DNA from: Gardnerella swidsinskii
GTDB lineage: Bacteria; Actinomycetota; Actinomycetes; Actinomycetales; Bifidobacteriaceae
Length of the DNA stretch: 64,000 nucleotides
Direction: 5' to 3'
NCBI RefSeq assembly: GCF_003397705.1
Contig: NZ_QJVB01000002.1
Coordinates: 1-64,000 of the forward strand
Positions 7,969 through 15,060 of this stretch are shown in pieces. The stretch's first letter is position 1, and every line of letters starts with the position of its first letter. Position numbers and translations under genes: made by a program. The notes beneath the pieces are model-generated. The model had not been told where the DNA came from. It made no database searches and was given only the letters and a program-made list of their open reading frames with translations.

Positions 7969-9306
7969 ATGAAAAGGCTGATTATGAGCAAACTTTTAGC
8001 ATGGAAGAACTCGCCGTATCGTAAACCATTGATATTAAAAGGTGTGCGTCAAGTTGGTAAAACTTGGGTATTAAAAGAATTTGGTAAGCTTTACTACAAA
8101 AATATTGCTTATTTTAACTTCGACGAAAACAAAGAATATAAGCAATTCTTTGAAACCACTAAAAGCGTGGAGCGAATTTTACAAAATCTTATGCTTGCAA
8201 GTGGTCAAAAAATCGAAGCAGAAAACACGTTGGTTATATTTGATGAGGTTCAGGATTGCCCAGAAGTAATAAACTCGATGAAATATTTTTGTGAAAACGC
8301 TCCGCAATATCATGTTGCTTGCGCTGGATCGTTGCTTGGAATAACGCTTGCAAAACCATCTTCATTCCCAGTTGGAAAAGTTAATTTTATGCAAATAAAC
8401 CCAATGAATTTCACGGAGTTTTTGCTTGCTAATGGAGATGAAAATCTAGCGAAGTATATTGAACAAATCGATAAAATAGAACAGATTCCAGACGCATTTT
8501 TTAATCCTCTATACGAGAAATTAAAAATGTATTATGTTACGGGGGGAATGCCTGAATCGGTTTTAATGTGGACTAAAGCGCGAGATGTAAACGCAATGCA
8601 AGAAACGTTGTTTGAGATCATAACAGCTTATGAACGAGATTTTGCGAAACATCCTAGTGTTGGTGAGTTTCCTAAAATATCAATGATTTGGAATTCTATT
8701 CCGTCTCAACTTGCGCGTGAAAATAAAAAATTCTTGTATAAAGTTGTTAAAAATGGTGCGCGAGCAAGAGAATATGAAGACGCTTTGCAATGGCTAGTAT
8801 CGGCACAATTGGTGTATAAAATTTATAGAAATACTGCGCCGAATTTACCTATTGCTGCTTATGATGATGTATCTGCTTTTAAGATTTATTTGGCAGATGT
8901 TGGTTTGTTAAGGCGATTAGCGCAACTTTCTCCTACTGCGTTTTCGGAAGGCAATAGGCTGTTTACTGAGTTTAAGGGTGCTTTAACAGAAAATTATGTT
9001 TTACAAGCGCTGCTTACTCAATTTGAAGTGATGCCTAGATACTGGTCTCAAACAAATCCGCCGTATGAAGTGGATTTTCTTATTCAACGAGAAAATGATA
9101 TTTTCCCTATTGAAGTTAAATCTGAAGCAAATATTAATAGTAGAAGTTTGAAAAAGTTTAAAGAATTATTCCCTAATCAAACGAAATTACGTATACGATT
9201 CTCGCTGAATAATCTCAAACTAGACGATGATATGTTGAATATTCCGTTATTTATGGCTGATTACACGGATAAGCTTATAGAACTTGCTCTGAAAGAGAAC
9301 GATTGA
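7969..9306 (+). CDS. AAA-type ATPase with DUF4143 domain
   Basis: This 445-residue product belongs to the AAA_14/DUF4143 family of archaeal-bacterial ATPases. The P-loop GVRQVGKT is at residues 25-32, a Walker B-like LVIFDEVQD follows near 88-96, and an AGSLLG sensor-like segment follows that. The C-terminal DUF4143 part (VDFLIQRENDIFPIEVKSE) resembles a restriction-endonuclease fold with D..E-x-K spacing. The length is normal for the family and AAAGGTGAG precedes the start. These genes are widespread and mobile, often next to toxin-antitoxin or defence genes, and the cellular role is not established. A terminator follows at 9404. Confidence 0.9.
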   Translation: MKRLIMSKLLAWKNSPYRKPLILKGVRQVGKTWVLKEFGKLYYKNIAYFNFDENKEYKQFFETTKSVERILQNLMLASGQKIEAENTLVIFDEVQDCPEVINSMKYFCENAPQYHVACAGSLLGITLAKPSSFPVGKVNFMQINPMNFTEFLLANGDENLAKYIEQIDKIEQIPDAFFNPLYEKLKMYYVTGGMPESVLMWTKARDVNAMQETLFEIITAYERDFAKHPSVGEFPKISMIWNSIPSQLARENKKFLYKVVKNGARAREYEDALQWLVSAQLVYKIYRNTAPNLPIAAYDDVSAFKIYLADVGLLRRLAQLSPTAFSEGNRLFTEFKGALTENYVLQALLTQFEVMPRYWSQTNPPYEVDFLIQRENDIFPIEVKSEANINSRSLKKFKELFPNQTKLRIRFSLNNLKLDDDMLNIPLFMADYTDKLIELALKEND

Positions 9307-9401
9307 TAAAGAAAGATAATTAAAAAAAGGAACGATTAGAAGACATAGAAATAAACTAGTGCAAAAGTTAAAAGAGTGTCAAATCCCACGAAACGTTGCA
9401 A

Positions 9402-9535
9402 CCAGCCTAGGGGAGCTTCTAGGCTGTTTTTATGCTCAAGAATCAAGTTATCAAGCCAATCTTAAACCTTTTTGCGATATTTTCCTATCGTTAAAAAGTG
9501 CACCCAATATCCATAGTGTGCACTAAAAAGTGTGA
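9402..9535. repeat. Dispersed intergenic repeat, copy B, with terminator
   Basis: This copy matches 161-306. It includes the stem AGCCTAG (9404-9410)/CTAGGCT (9419-9425) with a following GTTTTT tract, which terminates the ATPase gene. It also contains the 21-bp core at 9486-9506. The bases between diverge moderately from copy A, so the duplication is not recent. Confidence 0.7.
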
Positions 9536-9571
9536 ATACGTTGCCAGTACTTTTCTATCCCAAATCGCGCA

Positions 9572-9903
9572 TTAATTGTTTGAGTCGTTAACAATGTTTT
9601 CAATATTTCTGCCTGAGTAGAAGATACGAATAACTGTTACAGTCATTTGGTTTTCGTCTACTTGGTAAAAAACTGTGTAGTTATCGACTGAAACTCTGCG
9701 TATTCCCACAGAATGCCAGGGTTCCCACGCTACAGGAGGATATCGCATAGGCATAGTCTCAAAGAACGTATAGCATACTTAATGCGGTTGACTTGTTTTT
9801 CAGCTGTTTTTGGAACTTGTAATGTAAAGCGAATGTATTCGTATAGTTCTGTAAGATCAAGGAACGCTTGCGGAGAATAGATGATGTTATAAGTTGTACT
9901 CAT
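9572..9903 (-). pseudogene. relE: RelE/ParE-type toxin, frameshifted
   Basis: Reading from the ATG at 9903, 57 codons give a typical RelE/ParE N-terminus (STTYNIIYSPQAFLDLTELYEYI) ending at a stop at 9730. The remainder of the fold (MPMRYPPVAWEPWHSVGIRRVSV ... VTVIRIFYSGRNI) is in the -1 frame from about 9762 down to 9572. A single missing base near 9757-9763 explains the break. The start overlaps the stop of the antitoxin gene (ATGA), the usual arrangement. Intact members cleave mRNA at the ribosome. A sequencing error or translational slippage cannot be excluded. Confidence 0.8.
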
Positions 9904-10214
9904 GCACCATATTCCTTTGCAAAGAACTGATCTACTTCATCTGCACTATATTGTTTGCCAGTCGAAATAGAGTCGATGCCCTTTTGCAATTCCTTATCCA
10001 ACTCATCTCTTGTTAAGCTGCCTAAAGCAATCGGCTTTTCTTGCTTATTAGTTGGCAAGCGAAGTTCAAATGGCATGCCTTTTTGTAAAACAATCTGGCT
10101 GTAAAGCATTTGAATCGCAGAAGACGGTGTTATGCCAAGCTGGTTCAATATGCTTTCAGCGTTTTCTTTAAGATTTGTATCGATTCTTGCATATACAGCA
10201 TTCGTATTTGACAT
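9900..10214 (-). CDS. relB: RelB/DinJ-family antitoxin
   Basis: The product has 104 residues. The N-terminal ribbon-helix-helix part (NAVYARIDTNLKENAESILNQLGITPSSAIQMLYSQIV) is characteristic of RelB/DinJ antitoxins, which bind the cognate RelE-like toxin through the C-terminus and repress their own operon. The following toxin overlaps by four bases and carries a frameshift, so this antitoxin may now be an orphan or may protect against related toxins elsewhere. Confidence 0.9.
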   Translation of the reverse strand: MSNTNAVYARIDTNLKENAESILNQLGITPSSAIQMLYSQIVLQKGMPFELRLPTNKQEKPIALGSLTRDELDKELQKGIDSISTGKQYSADEVDQFFAKEYGA

Positions 10215-10586
10215 TGTGTTCGCGTCCTTTCTGTGCTTATTTTACAAAATAGTTGCAAGCATACGCAAGCAGATGAAAGCAAAAGTTTAATCACCTGTTC
10301 TCGTGTTAAATACTTCATTTGGCAAGTTCCTCATAGACTTTATTGGAGATTTGGAGATAAGGAATTTATGAGGTTGGTCAGCCTTGTAATAAGTAGTAAA
10401 TGGGCAGGTCTAGTTTCTTAACTCTTGTATGCAATGAAACTTTTCCTTTTGTACTCTGAAACTGTTGCTTTCTGTGTTATATGTTTCGCAAGTATCACGC
10501 TACTTGAGACTTTTGTTAACACGTTAAAAATTGCAGTGGGGTAGTACAAAAGAATTACATATCAGTTTTTTGTCTCAACAAATTCG
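10215..10586. other. Intergenic, divergent promoter region of relB
   Basis: No gene is recognised in this 370-bp stretch. It must contain the relB promoter, near 10220-10260 and reading left. Short frames here lack support. Confidence 0.4.
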
Positions 10587-10644
10587 TACGTACGTTGATT
10601 CTATTAAATACGTACGTTGTTTCTATTAAATTATTTTCATAATC
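10587..10644 (+). promoter_or_regulatory. Tandem operator-like repeats with promoter
   Basis: Two 23-bp units with a 22-bp period (10587-10609 and 10609-10631) begin with the palindrome TACGTACGT and end CTATTAAAT, differing at one position. A plausible -35 (TTGTTT, 10617-10622) lies inside the second unit, 16 bp from a -10 (CATAAT, 10639-10644). A bound regulator would therefore occlude the promoter of the gene at 10678. Confidence 0.55.
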
Positions 10645-10677
10645 TGTACGCACTTTTAAAGAGGAGAGTGTTTAGTT

Positions 10678-11436
10678 ATGGGATCTTCAGTTACACAACG
10701 CATTAAGAGCATTAAACAACCTTATGGTGGATATTTGCCACGAAAAGATTTTGTTGAAGAATCATTAGGCGAAGGAATAGAAGACTTATATGATAAAGAG
10801 AACATTCACCCAAGTTTAGTTGGTATAGTAGTTGACTACATGACTCGTTTAATGTCTGGATCGAGTGCAATAGACGCGTTTAAAATTTCTTTACTGGGCG
10901 CAATGATTATAAACGAACACGATAATGCATCGAAACTTCTGTCCGACATTAAAGGACTTAGCGATGAAGATATAGTTAACGCCGTCAAACTTGTTGGATT
11001 CGACGTATGCTTTAGATATGATCCTATTGGATACAGGCCTTTTGATGAAATCAATCCCGATGAGCACACAATCCAAAACATTAGAGTTATGGTTCAACGC
11101 TCGCTTCATTTTCTTGAGTGTTATGACCCGAAGGTGCTTGACGGTTTTACGCTAGAGGGCGGTTACACCGATACGGTAAGTGCTGGCGATGGTGATTTTA
11201 TAACAGCTGATACTTTGTGGGATCTCAAAGTTTCTAAAGAAAAGTTGGATAAGGATCAGACTCTTCAACTGCTTATGTATTGGCGTATGGGTTTGCATTC
11301 TATTCATCCAGAGTTTCAGAATATTAAGTACTTGGGTATTTATAATCCTCGCATGAATAAGGTCTATCGTATTGCTGTTGAAAACATATCCGAGGACGTT
11401 ATACGCGAAGTTGAGAAAGATGTAATTGGGTATTAG
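10678..11436 (+). CDS. Putative PD-(D/E)XK (RecB-like) nuclease-fold protein
   Basis: This 252-residue product has an AGAGGAGAG ribosome-binding site 8 nt upstream. Its C-terminal half fits the RecB-type nuclease pattern: GDGDF at residues 170-174, WDLK at 181-184 (D-x-K), and Q197-LLM-Y201 matching the Q-x3-Y helix. The N-terminal half is helical without a recognised motif. It could be an active DNase or a degenerate binding fold. It sits next to a type IIL restriction gene on the opposite strand, consistent with a defence or mobile context. The operator-like repeats upstream suggest regulation. Family assignment is from motif spacing only. Confidence 0.55.
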   Translation: MGSSVTQRIKSIKQPYGGYLPRKDFVEESLGEGIEDLYDKENIHPSLVGIVVDYMTRLMSGSSAIDAFKISLLGAMIINEHDNASKLLSDIKGLSDEDIVNAVKLVGFDVCFRYDPIGYRPFDEINPDEHTIQNIRVMVQRSLHFLECYDPKVLDGFTLEGGYTDTVSAGDGDFITADTLWDLKVSKEKLDKDQTLQLLMYWRMGLHSIHPEFQNIKYLGIYNPRMNKVYRIAVENISEDVIREVEKDVIGY

Positions 11437-11561
11437 GATCAGACGATTTTGCGTGCTTTAGGCTGTTGTTCGTACTTAGTGAAGACTATCGCTAAAAAGT
11501 TTAGTGCGCTGCGGCTTTAAGCTGGTTGATTCAGAAAGTAGTATGTAGCAATCGTTAAACA

Positions 11562-11656
11562 CCGTTATTTTCTCAGTTCGTTAGCTGAGATATTAACGGC
11601 GTTTTGCGTTTTACCGTTACTTTCTCAGTTCGTTGACTGAGTTAGTAACGGTGTTT
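11562..11656. terminator. Two tandem near-identical hairpins
   Basis: Hairpin 1 (11562-11599) is CCGTTA...TCTCAG / CTGAGA...TAACGG. Hairpin 2 (11613-11652) is ACCGTTAC...TCTCAG / CTGA...GTAACGGT. Both have TTCGTT(A/G) loops and are followed by a short GTTTT or GTTTA tract. They lie between convergent genes (10678-11436 forward, 11728-14532 reverse), so a bidirectional terminator is the simplest reading. The duplicated unit is unusual. Confidence 0.65.
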
Positions 11657-11727
11657 AGATCTTGGATTATGCCCCCAATAATATTCACCAGATTAGCTTT
11701 TGTTTTATAGGTTTGCTTATATTAAAT

Positions 11728-14532
11728 TCATTCCTTAGTCATGCGAATATAGGATTTGAAGAGAATTTCCAAACGCTCGTCATTATTAGTGCAAGGCTTT
11801 GCAGAACCAAAAGCAACGTCTACTATTTTGTCTAGCTCATCGTGAGCTTTGCGCAAATCTGTTGGCATGTATGTTGGGTCATACAAATCTGCTAGAGATT
11901 GGCCTGGGTGATTCGCGCGCGCTTGTAGTACTGCTTTACCTGCTTCAATAACTTTTGCTCGCATATCACTTGTAAGCTCTGGAAGTGGAAGATTATTCCA
12001 AACGACTGTGTTGGAGAAGCTAGGGTCACTTTTTAATCTTCCACCAACAGCCTTTTGCCAAGTCATAAACATAGATGATTCAATAATTGCAAAATTAAAT
12101 CCATCTGGGTCTATACATGTATAAACTTTGTCTCCAGCAATAATATTTGGCTCATATAAATCGCAAGTAGCATATTCGCGACGATTGGTAAATACGCGTG
12201 GAATAGCTAGATAATTTTTATCTGGTTGATTAATTCTTCCAAATATCCATCCAGTCTTAGCTTTAGTTCGCGTTTCTTCAGCAGTGCTTTCTTCACGCAT
12301 TCTACAAACTTTTTCGATACGTTGAGCAATAAATTTTGATTCACGCATTTCATTTGGCTCAGCGTCTAAAAGCCACAAACACCAGCGTTCAATATTATTA
12401 ATAAGTTCTTTACCCATGCGGAAAGGATGCACATATTTAGCAGCAATAGGGTCTTTCATTGCTTCATCATATTCTTCACGAGTATTAAGAATAAGATTAC
12501 CGCCATCCGTTGGCTCAGAACCTCTATCTACTTTTTTAAGCATAAAGGAAAGAGGGCCTGCAGCCTGGCTACGTTTTTCAACAAAAATGTCATACCCCCC
12601 CCCCACGAGATATGGATTTATGTGAGAAACTAAGGTTTTAGTAGGCTCACCATTAATTTTTTCGTAACTATATAAAACTGGTTGCAAAATCTTGTCACTT
12701 TGCTTATCCATACCAACAATCACAACATGCACATTTGCATTATCAGTAGATTGAGCATTCCAAGCAAACGTCTTATGTGCAAAACGAATACGCCAACCTT
12801 CAGAAAACAGCGGTTTGAATAATGCTGGCACAGGCTGACCTTGAGTGATACTATTAGTTGACACAAAAGCAAAAGCAGCATAACGATTATGAGCAAGATA
12901 TAAGCTTGTTTTCCTATACCAACCAGTAGCGTAATCGAGATAACCGTTGTAATCTTTTCCCCACACAGCTTTCATGTCTTCAGTCTGGTTTACAGACTTC
13001 AAATATTGCCCCACAAACGGCGGATTTCCAATCACATACGAACATCTATCTGCAGAAAGCAAATCATTCCAGTCGTATTGCAAAGCATTTGCTCTAACAA
13101 TATTCCCCGAATCATGCAAAGGAAGATGAGGTAAAGCGCATCCTGCAATACTTTCAGTATCGTCTAAAGCTTGCTGCTCAGCAATCCACAATGCAGTTTT
13201 AGCAACACACACAGCAAAATCGTTAATCTCAATGCCGTGGAACTGATCAATACTTACCTTTATAAGGCTATTGTTATCTCCTAAATCAACGTAACCTTGA
13301 CCGCCAAGCATAAGCTCAATCGCTCTATTTTCAAGCTTTCTTAAGCAAAGAAATGTTTCAGTCAAAAAATTGCCTGAACCGCAAGCGGGGTCTAAAAACT
13401 GAAGGCTTGCAAGCTTATTCTGATACTTCTCGAGTTTATTTTTACGAACTTTTTCAGAAATTTTTTGATCAATTTCAATTTGAGTAAGCTCATTTGTTAA
13501 GTCGTCTAAAAATAGTGGATCAATAAGCCTGTGAATATTCTTCACAGTAGTGTAATGCATTCCGCCTTTTCGCCGCTGATCGTGACTTAGCGTTTCTTCC
13601 ATCAAAGAGCCAAAAATAACAGGGCTGATTGTATGCCAATCAAAATCATCTCCAGCATGAAGAATAGCGTCTTTAATTGGCTCAGTGAGTTGAGGAATTT
13701 CAATATTTTCACGGAACAATCCACCATTTACGTATGGGAACTGTTGTAACTCATTTTCAAGATACTTATCTCTATCTTTTTCTTTAGTATCAAGAGTATT
13801 AAATAAATCAATAAGTTTCCTACGAAGATCGCTAGCTTGCACATTATGAATATAATTACTGAAAATATGATTCGTGAACAAGTTTGCATCTTCAGCATAT
13901 AAGCAAAACACTATACGAACAGTTAGCAATGCTAAAGAATGATGTTCTTCTTCGCTATCCGGATCTGCATACTGTTTCGCTAGCTCATTGTGTAAATTAG
14001 CTACTAACAATCCGGCTTTTTCAGAAAGCTGTTTTTCAATATAGTTACGCGAACGATTCTCGCTAAAAATATTACGGAATACTGTTAAATGTTCAGCAAG
14101 CTTATTTAACGTAAACTCTTCAACTGGTGACTTTTGTGCTCTAGGATCTTTCTCAAGATCATAAAAACGAAAAGTGTTGAAATTACAGGTACAAATAAAA
14201 GTAGGTTTTTTACTAGGCGGAAGATTGTCGGAATATCTCACAGCTTGCTCAGCTGGAGTAACAGAATCACCTTGACGTTCTTCAGGCTTATCAAGATCAA
14301 CATTCTTACTTTTTTGCTCAACAAGAAAACGAGAATCAGGGCACAACATGTCAATGTACCCACGGTTAGCAGTACGATACTCAAACTCGGTATTGCTTAT
14401 TGCGTCTGGAACACCCAAAACATTTTGCATAAGGTCAAGCCAAAACTTCTGTGTTTCCTGCTTTTCGTCGCCACGACCTTGCCAGTGCTCAATAAACTCG
14501 GCTGCCTTCTTGTGTTGATCCGCAATATTCAT
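11728..14532 (-). CDS. Type IIL (MmeI-like) restriction-modification enzyme, probably phase-variable
   Basis: About 934 residues from the ATG at 14532 (a TTG at 14547 is possible). The single chain combines endonuclease and adenine methyltransferase. An N-terminal PD-ExK site has D61 with E72-x-K74 (in LVEQKS). A helical linker is followed by methyltransferase motif I LDPACGSGNF at 380-389 and catalytic NPPF at 503-506. A target-recognition and C-terminal region follows. This order fits the MmeI/type IIL class, in which one strand is methylated for protection. Codons 643-646 are encoded by a run of ten G (12595-12604), which keeps the frame open in this sequence. One-base slippage would truncate the protein in the recognition region. 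Confidence 0.9.
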   Translation of the reverse strand: MNIADQHKKAAEFIEHWQGRGDEKQETQKFWLDLMQNVLGVPDAISNTEFEYRTANRGYIDMLCPDSRFLVEQKSKNVDLDKPEERQGDSVTPAEQAVRYSDNLPPSKKPTFICTCNFNTFRFYDLEKDPRAQKSPVEEFTLNKLAEHLTVFRNIFSENRSRNYIEKQLSEKAGLLVANLHNELAKQYADPDSEEEHHSLALLTVRIVFCLYAEDANLFTNHIFSNYIHNVQASDLRRKLIDLFNTLDTKEKDRDKYLENELQQFPYVNGGLFRENIEIPQLTEPIKDAILHAGDDFDWHTISPVIFGSLMEETLSHDQRRKGGMHYTTVKNIHRLIDPLFLDDLTNELTQIEIDQKISEKVRKNKLEKYQNKLASLQFLDPACGSGNFLTETFLCLRKLENRAIELMLGGQGYVDLGDNNSLIKVSIDQFHGIEINDFAVCVAKTALWIAEQQALDDTESIAGCALPHLPLHDSGNIVRANALQYDWNDLLSADRCSYVIGNPPFVGQYLKSVNQTEDMKAVWGKDYNGYLDYATGWYRKTSLYLAHNRYAAFAFVSTNSITQGQPVPALFKPLFSEGWRIRFAHKTFAWNAQSTDNANVHVVIVGMDKQSDKILQPVLYSYEKINGEPTKTLVSHINPYLVGGGYDIFVEKRSQAAGPLSFMLKKVDRGSEPTDGGNLILNTREEYDEAMKDPIAAKYVHPFRMGKELINNIERWCLWLLDAEPNEMRESKFIAQRIEKVCRMREESTAEETRTKAKTGWIFGRINQPDKNYLAIPRVFTNRREYATCDLYEPNIIAGDKVYTCIDPDGFNFAIIESSMFMTWQKAVGGRLKSDPSFSNTVVWNNLPLPELTSDMRAKVIEAGKAVLQARANHPGQSLADLYDPTYMPTDLRKAHDELDKIVDVAFGSAKPCTNNDERLEILFKSYIRMTKE

Positions 14533-14557
14533 GCGTCTATTATCCAACCTGCTAGGG

Positions 14558-14563
14558 ATTATA
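14558..14563 (-). promoter_or_regulatory. -10 box (TATAAT) of the type IIL gene
   Basis: A perfect TATAAT on the minus strand ends 26 bp before the ATG at 14532. No good -35 is evident at standard spacing, so the rest of the promoter is unresolved. Confidence 0.45.
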
Positions 14564-14650
14564 CATGTTTTTATTGCTCAATTTGTACATAATAACAACT
14601 CAACATCTGTGTATAATAAGCCAACATCTACGTACAACAACTCAATATTT

Positions 14651-14696
14651 GCGTATCAAAACTGTTTCATTACGCAACAATTTTGATACACTTGCG
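14651..14696. repeat. Inverted-repeat element, copy 1
   Basis: GTATCAAAA (14653-14661) and TTTTGATAC (14681-14689) form a perfect 9-bp stem around a conserved loop CTGTTTCATTACGCAACAA, with flanking GCG/GCG. The same unit occurs at 17418-17464 and, with one stem mismatch, at 30186-30223. Confidence 0.8.
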
Positions 14697-14740
14697 TGCC
14701 AACTCTATAAATTAGATTTGATATACAAACAAGGTCAATG

Positions 14741-14769
14741 TTGTGCAATAATGCAATATTTACTAATAT
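14741..14769 (+). promoter_or_regulatory. Promoter of a candidate small RNA
   Basis: TTGTGC (14741-14746) and TAATAT (14764-14769) are exactly 17 bp apart. The predicted start is near 14776, immediately before the folded element. Confidence 0.55.
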
Positions 14770-14775
14770 CCTTTA

Positions 14776-14862
14776 TAGGAGTCTTCCTGCGTTGAAAGTC
14801 GGCTCCATGCCGTCGGTTGATTTACTCACCTTAGGCGTTGTGTGGGCTCCTTTATTTTTTTG
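14776..14862 (+). ncRNA. Candidate structured small RNA or leader attenuator
   Basis: An outer stem AGGAGTC (14777-14783)/GGGCTCCT (14844-14851) encloses an inner CGGC-TCCAT-GCCG hairpin (14800-14812). The outer stem is followed by a T-rich run (14851-14862). With the promoter at 14741 it forms a self-contained unit of about 85 nt, about 200 bp upstream of the KAP NTPase gene. It could be an independent sRNA or a 5' attenuator of that gene. It matches no RNA family I can name. Confidence 0.5.
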
Positions 14863-15060
14863 ATTTTCAACCATCAATACTCTGTATGCCAGTTTGTATT
14901 TTATGTAATAGTATTTTCAAATTTTGTGTTTATAATCTTATAACTCAATTTTTTAGAATACCTAACATTGTAAGGATTAGATAAAGAATAATTTGCATAA
15001 ATGATTAGAATGTAAATGATTCTAAAAAATATTGCAATTGAAAAAGTAGGGAGAAAGCAT

